Origin: Rhodococcus phenolicus
Lineage (GTDB): Bacteria; Actinomycetota; Actinomycetes; Mycobacteriales; Mycobacteriaceae
NCBI RefSeq assembly: GCF_001646785.1
Contig: NZ_LRRH01000067.1
Span: 1 to 64,000 of the forward strand
Reading direction: 5' to 3'
DNA length: 64,000 nucleotides
Under the pieces are notes generated by a model that made no database searches, had not been told where the DNA came from, and saw only the letters and a program-made list of their open reading frames with translations. A program made the position numbers and the translations under genes. Shown piece after piece: positions 1-8,571 of the stretch; position 1 is the first letter of the stretch, and each line of letters opens with the position of its first letter.

Positions 1-1347
1 CTGGACGAGATCCGCGCCGCGATCACCGACTGTCCCGGTGTCCGCACCGCCGTTGTCGTCGCCCGCCGTCGCCCGGACGGGCAGAACGCGCTCGCCGCCT
101 ACGTCACCGCCGTCGAGGCCGACGCCGCGGACACACTCGTCGACGAGGTACGTTCGTTCCTCTCGGCGCGGCTGCCGGAGTACATGGTGCCCGCGGCGAT
201 CGGTGTCGTCGATGCGATCCCGACCACGGTCAACGGCAAGGCGGACGTCGCCGCGCTGCCCGAGATCGCCCCGCTCGCGGCAGGTTCGGGCCGGCTGCCG
301 CAGACCTACCAGGAGCAGGTGCTGGCCTGGCACGTCGTGCGGATCCTCGCACTGCCCGAGGACACGCGAATCTCCGTGGACGACAACTTCTTCGAACTCG
401 GTGGGCATTCCCTCGCCGCGGCGAGACTGGTCGCGGCGATCGACGACGATTTCGGCATCGCGCTGGCACTGCGCTCGGTGTTCGAGAACCCGACGATCGC
501 CGGGCTCGTCGACGAGATCGCCGGGCGCGCCTCGATCGGTGTGCGCGGGGGCGACGGCATCCCGGTCGTCCTTGCCCCGGGTGGCGGCGGGCACACCGTG
601 TTCGCCGTGCACGCGGCATCCGGCTACTCGACCGTGTACGCGGAGTTCGCGGCGCGGATGGGAGACGGTGTCCGGGTGATCGGCCTGCAGGACCCCGCGC
701 ACGCCCGCGACGGACGCGACTTCGAGACCGCGACCGAACTGGCCGTCGCATATGCGGATGTGGTCGTACAGTCGCAGCCGGACGGCCCCTACCACCTGAT
801 GGGCTGGTCGTACGGCGGGCACATCGCGTTCGCGATCGCCCGGGAACTCGAGTCTCGCGGACTCGAGGTCGCCGATGTGACGATCCTCGACTCGCCACCC
901 GTCGCGGAAGGAAGCGTGCGGGTGCGCTCCGACGAGGAACGCGAGGCCGACGTGGTCCGCGCCTTCGCGGAGTTCGCGGGACTCGAGGAGATCGCGGGGG
1001 AGACCCGCGTGTCGGTTCAGGCCCGCAATCGCGCGGGAACGGGTCCGTTGTCGGTGCTCGGCGACCGGGACGCGGCGGCGCTCATGGACTCGTTCGACCG
1101 ATGCCTGCGCTTGATGGGGACCGAGCACACCCACGGGAAGGTGCGGGCCCGCGGGCACGTCGTCGTCGGTGCCGAGCACGCCGCGGAGGGCGGCGGCGGG
1201 TGCGAGCGGTGGTCGGAGTACTTCGCCGGCCCGGTCGAGATGCTCGACGTCGACATCGACCACGAACACCTGAACACCGGTCCGGCCCTGGACCGCTGGC
1301 AGCGCTGGTGGGCGGACCACACCGGACTGCCGCTCACCGACGCCTGA
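1..1347 (+). CDS. Non-ribosomal peptide synthetase, C-terminal part (A end - PCP - TE), 5' partial
   Basis: The reading frame is open from base 1, so the gene begins outside the window. Visible residues 1-85 are the end of an adenylation domain, with the A10-type motif NGKAD near residue 78. A peptidyl-carrier domain follows, with its phosphopantetheine serine in LGGHSL (about residue 137). A type I thioesterase fills the rest, with nucleophile motif GWSYGG (Ser about 270) and a C-terminal DHEH histidine region. This is therefore the last module of an assembly line, and the TE releases the peptide. The next genes (hydroxyornithine-type formyltransferase, iron-siderophore binding protein, siderophore reductase) indicate a formyl-hydroxamate siderophore product. 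That product class is inferred from context, because the specificity-determining part of the A domain is not in the window. Confidence 0.93.
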   Translation: MDEIRAAITDCPGVRTAVVVARRRPDGQNALAAYVTAVEADAADTLVDEVRSFLSARLPEYMVPAAIGVVDAIPTTVNGKADVAALPEIAPLAAGSGRLPQTYQEQVLAWHVVRILALPEDTRISVDDNFFELGGHSLAAARLVAAIDDDFGIALALRSVFENPTIAGLVDEIAGRASIGVRGGDGIPVVLAPGGGGHTVFAVHAASGYSTVYAEFAARMGDGVRVIGLQDPAHARDGRDFETATELAVAYADVVVQSQPDGPYHLMGWSYGGHIAFAIARELESRGLEVADVTILDSPPVAEGSVRVRSDEEREADVVRAFAEFAGLEEIAGETRVSVQARNRAGTGPLSVLGDRDAAALMDSFDRCLRLMGTEHTHGKVRARGHVVVGAEHAAEGGGGCERWSEYFAGPVEMLDVDIDHEHLNTGPALDRWQRWWADHTGLPLTDA

Positions 1348-1353
1348 CGGAAC

Positions 1354-1373
1354 CGGCCCGGTCACCCGGGCCG
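1354..1373. terminator. GC-rich hairpin after the NRPS
   Basis: An 8-bp perfect stem (1354-1361 with 1366-1373) and a 4-nt loop lie 6 nt after the NRPS stop codon. There is no U-tract, as is common for actinobacterial terminators. It could equally be an attenuating or processing hairpin before the formyltransferase. Confidence 0.4.
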
Positions 1374-1425
1374 TACGAATCGTGCCGACGCGTGTCGGCC
1401 GCAACCAGAGGAGAAACGAAGAACC

Positions 1426-2361
1426 ATGCGAGTGATCACCTTCGGCTATCAGACGTGGGGTCACCGGACGCTGTCGGCGCTGCTCGGCTCCAAGCACGAG
1501 GTGGTGTTGTCGGTGACGCATCCGCCGAGCGACCACCCGTATGAGCAGATGTGGTCGGATTCGGTCGAGGATCTGGCGCGGGAGAACGGCATCCCGGTGT
1601 TCGTCGGAAAGCGGCCCGACGAGGCGCTGATCCAGGCGGTGCGCGATGCGGACGCCGATCTGATCATCGCCAACAACTGGCGGACGTGGCTTCCGCAGGA
1701 GATCTACCGGGCGCCGCGTTTCGGCACGCTCAACGTGCACGATTCGCTGCTGCCCAAGTACGCGGGCTTCTCTCCGCTCATCTGGGCACTCATCAACGGG
1801 GAATCCCACGTCGGCGTCACCGCGCACCTGATGGACGACTCGCTCGACGGCGGTCCGATCGTCGCGCAGCAGGCTGTCGCGGTCGGTCCCCGCGACACCA
1901 CCACGGACCTGTTCCACGCGACCGTCGACCTCATCGAACCGGTGCTGCTGCACGCGCTGGACCTGCTCGAATCGGGCCGCACCGAGTTCACCGCGCAGGA
2001 CCCCACTCAGGCGACCTACTTCCACAAGCGGTCCGAGCGCGACAGTCACATCGATTTCCGGTGGCCGGCCGACGCCATCGAACGGCTCGTGCGTGCCCAG
2101 GCGGATCCGTACCCGAACGCGTTCACGTACTACAACGGCGAGCGACTACGCATCCTGAAGGCGTCGGTCACACCGCGGCGATTCGGCGGAACCCCGGGCC
2201 GGGTCACCGTCCCGGAGGGCGACGGAATCGCGGTGGTCTGTGGTGCGGACGCGTGGAACGGCGGAAACCCCGCGCTGGTGCTCGAGCGACTGCGTCTGGA
2301 CGACGGAACCGAGATCGACGCCAAGGAGTTCTTCGCCGGGCGCGCAGGCTATCTCGAGTGA
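1426..2361 (+). CDS. Siderophore N-formyltransferase (hydroxyornithine formyltransferase-like)
   Basis: 311 residues of the methionyl-tRNA/UDP-arabinose formyltransferase fold. The N-terminal catalytic domain (about 1-180) has the N-x-H signature in NVHDSLLPKY and the Asp of the catalytic N-H-D set in HLMDDSLDGGPI. A smaller C-terminal domain of about 100 residues follows. In rhodochelin- and rhequichelin-type pathways such enzymes transfer formyl from N10-formyl-THF to delta-N-hydroxyornithine before NRPS loading. The gene lies 78 nt after the NRPS and has a good ribosome site (GAGGAGA) before the ATG. A housekeeping Fmt is less likely: there is no def/fmt context, the loop is HDSLLP rather than HPSLLP, and the neighbours concern siderophores. 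The exact amine substrate is inferred. Confidence 0.85.
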   Translation: MRVITFGYQTWGHRTLSALLGSKHEVVLSVTHPPSDHPYEQMWSDSVEDLARENGIPVFVGKRPDEALIQAVRDADADLIIANNWRTWLPQEIYRAPRFGTLNVHDSLLPKYAGFSPLIWALINGESHVGVTAHLMDDSLDGGPIVAQQAVAVGPRDTTTDLFHATVDLIEPVLLHALDLLESGRTEFTAQDPTQATYFHKRSERDSHIDFRWPADAIERLVRAQADPYPNAFTYYNGERLRILKASVTPRRFGGTPGRVTVPEGDGIAVVCGADAWNGGNPALVLERLRLDDGTEIDAKEFFAGRAGYLE

Positions 2362-2405
2362 CCGTAGGGCCGGTGCGATGTGACGCAACCCGGCAAATGA
2401 ACCGA

Positions 2406-2435
2406 TTGAGACGGATCACCCAGTGCTGCTAGGGT
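2406..2435 (+). promoter_or_regulatory. Promoter of the iron-siderophore binding protein
   Basis: TTGAGA (2406-2411), an 18-nt spacer, and an extended -10 TGC-TAGGGT (2427-2435). The start point would fall near 2442, just before the iron box. The match is read by eye. Confidence 0.55.
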
Positions 2436-2445
2436 GAGGCGTTCC

Positions 2446-2464
2446 TTAACTGAACCTAACCTAA
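2446..2464. promoter_or_regulatory. IdeR/DtxR-type iron box
   Basis: The 19-bp site TTAACTGAACCTAACCTAA matches the known IdeR consensus TTAGGTTAGSCTAACCTAA at 15 of 19 positions, with a perfect right half. It lies directly downstream of the predicted start point and 20 nt before the lipoprotein ATG, a position where IdeR bound to Fe(II) would block transcription. Iron-repressed expression of the gene, and perhaps of the genes after it, is inferred. Confidence 0.8.
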
Positions 2465-2484
2465 CCTGACCCTGAGAGTGACGA

Positions 2485-3513
2485 ATGAAGATCAGTGCTT
2501 CCCGAGGCATGGCCGCGCGCCTGATGGCTCTCGCCGCAGTGGTGACGCTGCCCGTGGCGTGTTCGAGCAACTCCGACGACACGGCCTCCGGCAGCGGCGA
2601 TTCGGACTGGACCACGGTGACGATCGACGGCGCCTTCGGCGACGCGGTCATCGAAACGCAGCCCGAGCGAGTGCTGGCGCTCTCCGAGACCGACGCCGAC
2701 ATCCTGGCCTCGATCGGTGTGAACACCATCGCGTACCCGGATCCGGGTCTCGACGTGCCGGCTGCCTATCCGTGGGAGCAGGGCCACTTCCCGGCCGACA
2801 TCGAGGCCGTCGGAGTGACCAACGACAACGACGAGGTCAACTTCGAGGCGATCGCCGCGCTGGATCCGGACCTGCTGGTCGCGACCACGTTCTACGGTCT
2901 CGACGAGGACGTCTACGCCAAGCTCAGCGCCATCGCGCCGGTCGTTCACTACACCGAGGAAGCGAACTCGGATTCGTGGCAGGACAGCACCCGTCGCATC
3001 GGTGAGGCCGTCGGCCGCACCGCCGAGGCGGACGAGGCCATCGCCGAGACCGAAGCCGCCGTCGCTCAGGTCAAGTCGCAGTTCCCGCAGCTCGAGGGCA
3101 AGACCTTCAACGCGATCGTGTCGCCGTCCGCGGAGGGTCTGTGGGTCCTGTGCTCCAACGACGACAACATGGCTCGCGTGCTCACCTCGCTCGGCATGAA
3201 GCTGAGCGACTACGCGCAGACCGTCGACTGCAACTGGGGTAAGGGCCAGATCAGCTGGGAGGAGGCGTCCAAGCTCGACGCCGACATGCTGTGGGTCGTG
3301 CCGAACACCGCCGACACCTCCGTGTTCGACACCAACCCGGTGTGGACCGCACTGCCGGTCATCCAGCGCGGCTCCGTCGTGGTCACCCCGAGCGAGGACG
3401 GCACCCCGCGCGCCGCGGCGTTCCCGTCCCCGATCAGCCTGAAGTGGGTCATCGAGGAGTACGGCCCGCAGTTCTCGGCCGCCGTCGACAAGGGCGCCGA
3501 CGCGACGCCGTGA
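2485..3513 (+). CDS. Iron-siderophore ABC transporter substrate-binding lipoprotein
   Basis: 342 residues of the FecB/FepB periplasmic-binding fold (PF01497 type). The N-terminus has a basic stretch, a hydrophobic segment and a lipobox LPVAC (Cys 26), so the mature protein should be lipid-anchored on the outer face of the membrane. The body shows the usual pattern, with an N-lobe beginning near PERVLALSETDADILASI and a long linking helix. It should capture the ferric siderophore. Its iron box and its place between siderophore biosynthesis and reduction/transport genes support this. No FecCD/FecE-type permease or ATPase is present in the window, so the partner importer is either encoded elsewhere or is the exporter-fold pair downstream. 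Confidence 0.92.
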   Translation: MKISASRGMAARLMALAAVVTLPVACSSNSDDTASGSGDSDWTTVTIDGAFGDAVIETQPERVLALSETDADILASIGVNTIAYPDPGLDVPAAYPWEQGHFPADIEAVGVTNDNDEVNFEAIAALDPDLLVATTFYGLDEDVYAKLSAIAPVVHYTEEANSDSWQDSTRRIGEAVGRTAEADEAIAETEAAVAQVKSQFPQLEGKTFNAIVSPSAEGLWVLCSNDDNMARVLTSLGMKLSDYAQTVDCNWGKGQISWEEASKLDADMLWVVPNTADTSVFDTNPVWTALPVIQRGSVVVTPSEDGTPRAAAFPSPISLKWVIEEYGPQFSAAVDKGADATP

Positions 3514-3520
3514 GGTAGTT

Positions 3521-3556
3521 CCGTGCCGTCGCCCCGTCGCAGGGGCGACGGCACGG
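3521..3556. terminator. Perfect 15-bp hairpin between binding protein and reductase
   Basis: The arms 3521-3535 and 3542-3556 pair perfectly around a 6-nt loop, 7 nt after the lipoprotein stop codon. The structure is very stable and has no U-tract. It probably terminates or attenuates transcription, so that the reductase and ABC genes are expressed at a lower level than the binding protein. Confidence 0.65.
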
Positions 3557-3609
3557 ACCGTATTCATCGGCGTCAAGCCCACCCCACCCCCGAAGAACGG
3601 AGCCTCCGG

Positions 3610-4452
3610 ATGACCGCCGCGGACAGCCTCGACGACCTGACCGAGAAGATCGTGATGCACGATCTCGTGCCCCGTCGCCTGACGGTTCTGCGCACGATCG
3701 ACCTGACCCCGCGCATGCGGCGCATCGTCGTCGGCGGACCGGAGATCGAAGGATTCCCGCACGGTACGGGCCGGCCCACGGACCACGTGAAGCTGTTCTT
3801 TCCCGACGACACCGGCGACATCGCCATGCCCGCGATCGAGGACGGCGGCAAGTGGATCGAGCCCGACGGACGGCGGCTCGAATTCCGCGACTACACGGTG
3901 CGCGCGTTCGATCCCGGCACCGGTGAACTCACCCTCGACTTCGTCCTGCACGATCACGGCACCGGGGGCCGCTGGGCCGCAACAGCCGAAGCCGGTGCAC
4001 CCCTGGGTGTGCTCGGTCCGCGCGGATCGGTCCTGGTACCCACCGGGTACCCCGCCTACATCCTCGCCGCGGACGAGACCGCGCTGCCGGCGCTGGCCCG
4101 ATGGCTCGTCGAGCTGCCGGCGACCGCGCGGATCCAGGCGTTCGTCGAGGTCCACGATGCGAGCGACGAACTCGACCTCGAGCGGTCCGGCGCAGCGCAA
4201 CTGACCTACCTGCACCGCGGCAGCGCCGCACCCGGCACCAGCGATCTGCTGATCGAAGCGATCCGGGCGGCCGAGCATCCCACCGACCCCTACTACGTGT
4301 GGGCAGCCGGCGAAGCCATCACGCTCAAGCCGATCCGCCGGTATTTCCGCCGGGAACTCGGCCTGCCGAAGGACCGTGTCGACATCGACGGCTACTGGAA
4401 ACGGGGAGTGGTCAACCTCGACCATCACGACGACGAGGGCGACGACGCCTGA
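3610..4452 (+). CDS. Siderophore-interacting protein (FAD-dependent ferric-siderophore reductase, ViuB type)
   Basis: 280 residues. The N-terminal FAD-binding barrel (about 20-145) carries the family pattern RDYTVRAF, followed by HDHGTGGRWA and GPRGS. The SIP NAD(P)H domain (about 150-270) ends in the typical PIRRYFRRELGL and DGYWKRG. The family reduces Fe(III) in imported siderophores so that iron is released in the cytosol. ATG 3610 is chosen because ACGGAGCC precedes it and the domain begins soon after; the in-frame upstream extension runs through the hairpin. In mycobacterial IrtA the same domain is fused to the first ABC half-transporter. Here it is a separate gene 37 nt upstream of that half-transporter. 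Confidence 0.93.
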   Translation: MTAADSLDDLTEKIVMHDLVPRRLTVLRTIDLTPRMRRIVVGGPEIEGFPHGTGRPTDHVKLFFPDDTGDIAMPAIEDGGKWIEPDGRRLEFRDYTVRAFDPGTGELTLDFVLHDHGTGGRWAATAEAGAPLGVLGPRGSVLVPTGYPAYILAADETALPALARWLVELPATARIQAFVEVHDASDELDLERSGAAQLTYLHRGSAAPGTSDLLIEAIRAAEHPTDPYYVWAAGEAITLKPIRRYFRRELGLPKDRVDIDGYWKRGVVNLDHHDDEGDDA

Positions 4453-4489
4453 CCGAGTCCCGCCAGGTGCCACGACCCCCCGAGGAGCC

Positions 4490-6259
4490 ATGAAGCTGCG
4501 CCCGCTGACGTTCATTCCCGACGAACCGGTGGCGACCCCGCCGATCCGTGTCGACGACGAAACCACCGCCCGCCAACTGACGGTCCGCACGATCTTCGCG
4601 GCACGACGGATGACCATGCCGGCCGCGGTGCTGATGATCGGTCACCAGGTCGGCGAGGCTCTCGTCCCGATCGTCATGGGCCTGGCGATCGACCGGGCCA
4701 TCGCAACCCACGACGGCACGCAGTTGCTTCTGTGGCTGCTCGCGCTGGGCGCGGTCTTCGCGATGCTCTCGTTCTCGTTCCGCTTCGGTTCCCGGATCGG
4801 GCTGCTCGGTATGCAGGCGGTGCAGCACCAGCTGCGGGCACGGGTCACCGACCGGATCCTGGATCCGCGCGGGATGGCCGGTCCCGCCCGCCTGCCCGGC
4901 GTGTCCCTGTCGATCGCGACCTCGGATGTGCAGCGGCTGGCGATGGCCTGCGCGATCGGGGTCTATCCGGTCGGGCAGCTCGCCGCCGTGGTGTTCACCG
5001 GCGTCGTGCTGCTGACGATCTCGTGGCCGTTGGGGGTCGCGGTCCTGGTCGGTGCCCCGACCATCCTGTGGATTCTCGACAAGGCCGGTGGTCCGCTGCG
5101 AGCGCGCAGCGAACACCAGCAGGAGATGGCCGGTGAAGCGGCCGGCACCGCGACCGATCTCGTCACCGGTTTCCGGGTCGTCAAGGGTATCGGCGCCGAG
5201 GAGGTCGCGGCCCGCCGTTACGTCACCGCGAGCAGGCGGGCTCTGCGCGGTGTGCTCGCCGCCTCCCGCTCCGAGGGTGCCTACCTCGGTGTGATGGAGG
5301 CGGTGTCGGGTCTCTTCGTCGTCGCGATCGGCGTCGCCGCAGGCCTGATGGCGGTCGGCGGCAACCTGACCGTGGGCCAGCTGATCACCGTCGTCGGGCT
5401 GACCCAGTTCGTGATGGGTCCGCTCAGCGCGCTCGGCACCAACGCCGGAGCGGTGTGGGCGGGAGCGCTCGCGTCCGCGCGCCGCGTCCTCACCGTGCTG
5501 CAGGCGCCCCCCGCGACCGCGATCGGCACGGTCGGCGAGGTCGCCGGCCCGCTCCGCTTCGACGCGCTCGCCCACGGTCCGATCCGGGACCTCGATCTCG
5601 AGCTCCCCGCAACCGGTCTCGTCGCGGTGGTCGCCGATGCGCCGACGACCGCCGCGCTGGTCGACGTCCTGTCCCGATCCGCCACCCCCGAAGCCGGTGC
5701 CGTCCGTATCGGCGAGACCGACCTGTTCGGTCTCGACGAGAACACCGCGATCGCAGCCGTGCGGGTCGCCCCGCACCATGCGGTGCTGTTCGAAGGGTCC
5801 GTGCTCGACAACATCGCCGCCGCCGTGGAACCGGATGCGGCGGACCGCGACACGCGCGTCACCCGTGCAGTGTTCGCCGCGGCCTGCGACGACGTCGTCG
5901 AGGTGCTCCCGGAAGGCCTCGACACCCCGGTGGGGGAAGCGGGCCGGTTGCTGTCCGGCGGGCAACGCCAGCGCGTCGCGCTGGCACGTGCGCTCGCGGC
6001 GGAGTCGTCGGTGCTGGTCCTGGTCGATCCGACCACGGCGGTGGATTCCGTCACCGAGGCGAATGTGGCCGGACGGCTGGCCCAGGCCCGCGCCGGAAAC
6101 CTCACCCTCGTGTTCACCGACGCGCCGGCACATCTCGATGCGGCGGACGAGGTGATCGTCCTCGCCGAGGGGCGTCTGGTCCATCGCGGAGCCGCCGACG
6201 ATGCGCCCGCACTGTCCTCGGCCGCTCCGGCCGGCACGCCCGTGGAGGCCCACCGATGA
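4490..6259 (+). CDS. ABC half-transporter, IrtA-like, degenerate nucleotide-binding domain
   Basis: 589 residues: an exporter-type six-helix membrane domain (about 35-330) and a nucleotide-binding domain (about 345-570). The NBD has lost most catalytic motifs. The Walker A position reads VVADAPTTAAL (about 380-389) with no GKS/T, the Q-loop is VAPHHAV, Walker B reads LVLVDPTT so the catalytic Glu is Pro 514, and the H-loop His is Asp 544. The signature motif LSGGQ (488-492) is intact. It should therefore lend only its signature motif to the one working ATP site of a heterodimer with the next gene, which overlaps it by ATGA. The neighbours point to import of ferric siderophores, as for IrtAB. 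ATG 4490 follows GAGGAG. Confidence 0.9.
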   Translation: MKLRPLTFIPDEPVATPPIRVDDETTARQLTVRTIFAARRMTMPAAVLMIGHQVGEALVPIVMGLAIDRAIATHDGTQLLLWLLALGAVFAMLSFSFRFGSRIGLLGMQAVQHQLRARVTDRILDPRGMAGPARLPGVSLSIATSDVQRLAMACAIGVYPVGQLAAVVFTGVVLLTISWPLGVAVLVGAPTILWILDKAGGPLRARSEHQQEMAGEAAGTATDLVTGFRVVKGIGAEEVAARRYVTASRRALRGVLAASRSEGAYLGVMEAVSGLFVVAIGVAAGLMAVGGNLTVGQLITVVGLTQFVMGPLSALGTNAGAVWAGALASARRVLTVLQAPPATAIGTVGEVAGPLRFDALAHGPIRDLDLELPATGLVAVVADAPTTAALVDVLSRSATPEAGAVRIGETDLFGLDENTAIAAVRVAPHHAVLFEGSVLDNIAAAVEPDAADRDTRVTRAVFAAACDDVVEVLPEGLDTPVGEAGRLLSGGQRQRVALARALAAESSVLVLVDPTTAVDSVTEANVAGRLAQARAGNLTLVFTDAPAHLDAADEVIVLAEGRLVHRGAADDAPALSSAAPAGTPVEAHR

Positions 6260-8058
6260 CCAGCACCGCGACCCACGTCCCCGCACCGGCCGGCCCGCTC
6301 CCGATCGCGGACGCCCGCACCACGACGGCGCACTTCTTCGCCGCACTCTCGGACAGCCGTGCGCGGTTGATCGGTGTGGTCGCGCTGCTGGTCGCGGCCG
6401 CCGCGCTCGGGCTGGTCATGCCGTGGGCACTCGGCCGGATCGTCGACATCGCCATCGACGGCGGCGACGCCGCGGACGTGTGGCGTCTCGCCGTGATGAT
6501 GGTCGTCGCGACCGTGGCCGCGGCCGGGCTCACCGGCGCGGGAGTGGCCGCATCGGCCCAGTTGTTCGAAACCGTTCTCGCCCGGCTGCGCGAACGCATG
6601 CTGGCATCGGCTCTGCGGCTGCCGCTGTCGCGGGTCGAGTCCGCCGGCAGCGGCGATCTGGTCTCACGGGCGACCGACGACGTCGAGGTCGTGAGTACCG
6701 CCATCTCCCAGGGTGTTCCGGCGATCTCGACGTCGGTGTTCACGATCGCCGCGACCGTCGTCGGCCTGGCCGCGTTGGACTGGCGCTTCCTCGCTGTCGT
6801 CGTGGTGGTGCTGCCCGTGCACGTGCTGACGGTGCGGCGGTACATCCGCGAGGCGCCGCCGGTCTACACGGGAGAACGTGCCGCGATGGCGAAGCGTGCC
6901 CACGAGGTGCTGGGCGCGATCCGCGGCCAGGACTCTGCGCGTGCGTTCGGGCTGACCGGACGGCTGCTCGCCGGGATCGAACGGTACTCGTGGGATGTCG
7001 TCCGATGGACGCTGCGGGCACGCCGGGTGCAGAACCGGTTCTTCGCCGGCATCAATACCGCCGAGTTCGTCGGAATGGCAACGATTCTCGGCGTCGGCTA
7101 CCTGCTCGTGGGGAACGATGCGCTCACGGTCGGCGCTGCGACCGCCGCAATGCTGTTCTTCCTGCGGCTGTTCGGTCCGATCGGTGAGCTGCTGATGGTG
7201 ACCGACGACCTGCAGTCCGCGGCGGCCTCCCTGGTGCGCATCGTCGGCGTGACCGTGGAGGGAGAGCGATTCGCGACCGGTGAGCACGGAACGGACGCGG
7301 CCACGGCGACGCCGCAGGGACGGGAACTCGACGCACGCGACATCACATTCTCCTACCCGGGCAAGCCACCGGTCCTCGACGGCGTGTCCCTGACCATCGG
7401 CGACGGTGAGCACGTCGCGCTCGTCGGCGCGTCCGGTGCGGGCAAGACCACCCTGGCCGCGGTCCTGGCCGGCATTCACCCCCCTGCGGGCGGCACCGTC
7501 CGATTCGGCGGCGCCGATTTCACCGCACTCGACGAATCCGAACGCGCACACCGCGTCGCACTCGTCACGCAGGAAGTGCACGTCTTCGCGGGTACCCTCG
7601 CCGACGACCTGCGGATGGCCGCGCCCGACGCCACCGGCGAGCAGGTCCGCGACGCTCTGCGCCGCGTCCACGCATGGGAATGGGTGGAACTGCTGCCCGA
7701 CGGAATCGAGACGATCGTCGGCGACGGTGGACACGACCTGTCGCCGATGCAGGTGCAGCAGGTCGCCCTGGCCAGGCTGGTACTGCTCGATCCGGCGCTG
7801 GTGATCCTCGACGAGGCCACCGCCGACGCCGGCAGTGCCGGCGCGGCGATGCTCGAGGCATCCGCCGAGGCTGCGCTGGAGGGGCGGTCGGCACTGATCG
7901 TCGCGCACCGGCTCAGCCAGGCCGCCACCGCCGACCGGATCGTGCTGATGGACCGCGGCAGCATCGTCGAGGAGGGTTCGCACGACGAGCTTCTCCGCAG
8001 CGGCGGTCGCTACGCCACGCTGTGGACCGCCTGGTCGCGGGGCCGGGTGGAGCGGTAG
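6256..8058 (+). CDS. ABC half-transporter, IrtB-like, active ATPase subunit
   Basis: 600 residues: a membrane domain (about 30-330) and an NBD (about 355-590). Walker A GASGAGKTT (391-399), Q-loop VTQEV, Walker B LVILDEATAD with Glu 520, and the H-loop His 551 are all intact. The signature motif is LSPMQ (495-499) instead of LSGGQ. It complements the previous subunit exactly: its Walker motifs pair with the partner's LSGGQ to form the consensus site, while the second site lacks every key group. The ATG overlaps the previous stop codon (ATGA), which suggests coupled translation and a 1:1 complex. The proposed role is siderophore uptake at the inner membrane, by analogy with mycobacterial IrtAB and Yersinia YbtPQ. 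Export cannot be excluded. Confidence 0.92.
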   Translation: MTSTATHVPAPAGPLPIADARTTTAHFFAALSDSRARLIGVVALLVAAAALGLVMPWALGRIVDIAIDGGDAADVWRLAVMMVVATVAAAGLTGAGVAASAQLFETVLARLRERMLASALRLPLSRVESAGSGDLVSRATDDVEVVSTAISQGVPAISTSVFTIAATVVGLAALDWRFLAVVVVVLPVHVLTVRRYIREAPPVYTGERAAMAKRAHEVLGAIRGQDSARAFGLTGRLLAGIERYSWDVVRWTLRARRVQNRFFAGINTAEFVGMATILGVGYLLVGNDALTVGAATAAMLFFLRLFGPIGELLMVTDDLQSAAASLVRIVGVTVEGERFATGEHGTDAATATPQGRELDARDITFSYPGKPPVLDGVSLTIGDGEHVALVGASGAGKTTLAAVLAGIHPPAGGTVRFGGADFTALDESERAHRVALVTQEVHVFAGTLADDLRMAAPDATGEQVRDALRRVHAWEWVELLPDGIETIVGDGGHDLSPMQVQQVALARLVLLDPALVILDEATADAGSAGAAMLEASAEAALEGRSALIVAHRLSQAATADRIVLMDRGSIVEEGSHDELLRSGGRYATLWTAWSRGRVER

Positions 8059-8070
8059 AACGGCAGAACG

Positions 8071-8571
8071 CTAAACCGGTTCGTGCGCTGCCGCGGCGTC
8101 GGTGGTGAACGGCGCTGCGGCGGACAGGTGCAGAAGCGGGAAGGGACGACCCTCACCGTCGAGATCGGATCGTCCCGTGACGACGAAGCCGTTCCGCTGG
8201 TAGAACACCAGCGCCGAGGGATTCTGTTCGTTGACGTCCAGCGTGAGTGCCGGATACCGGCGCAGCGCGTCGTCCAGCAGAAGCGACCCGATGCCGGTGC
8301 CCCGGTGCTCGTCGTCGACGAAGAGCATCTCCAGTCGCCCCTCGGTCAGTCCGGAGAACCCGACGATGTGCCCCTCGAGGACGGCGACCGTCACGTCGAC
8401 CGCTCTCAGATACTCCCGTGCCATCCGATCCTCGTAGTACGCGATGTCCTCCGGGCTCAGAAAGTGATGGGTGGCCAGCACCGCGCTCCGCCACACCGCG
8501 ACGAGCCTGGCGAACTCCGGTTCGCCTGCGCCGGTACGCAACTCGACGTCCGGACGTGGGGTGATACGCAT
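8071..8571 (-). CDS. GNAT-family N-acetyltransferase
   Basis: 166 residues of the GNAT fold. The acetyl-CoA loop is seen in FVDDEHRGTGIGSLLL (pattern R-G-x-G-x-G), preceded by the beta-4 strand LEMLF and followed by LDVNEQNPSALVFYQRNGF, the usual motif B. It resembles the YjaB-type branch of small-molecule or unknown-substrate acetyltransferases. It is convergent with the siderophore transporter, ending 12 nt from it, and does not appear to belong to that locus. The substrate cannot be predicted. Confidence 0.85.
   Translation of the reverse strand: MRITPRPDVELRTGAGEPEFARLVAVWRSAVLATHHFLSPEDIAYYEDRMAREYLRAVDVTVAVLEGHIVGFSGLTEGRLEMLFVDDEHRGTGIGSLLLDDALRRYPALTLDVNEQNPSALVFYQRNGFVVTGRSDLDGEGRPFPLLHLSAAAPFTTDAAAAHEPV

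Noticed and set aside
2461-4617. A 718-codon minus-strand frame opposite the binding lipoprotein and reductase
   Set aside because: Antisense shadow; it would cover the iron box region and the hairpin and has low-complexity composition.
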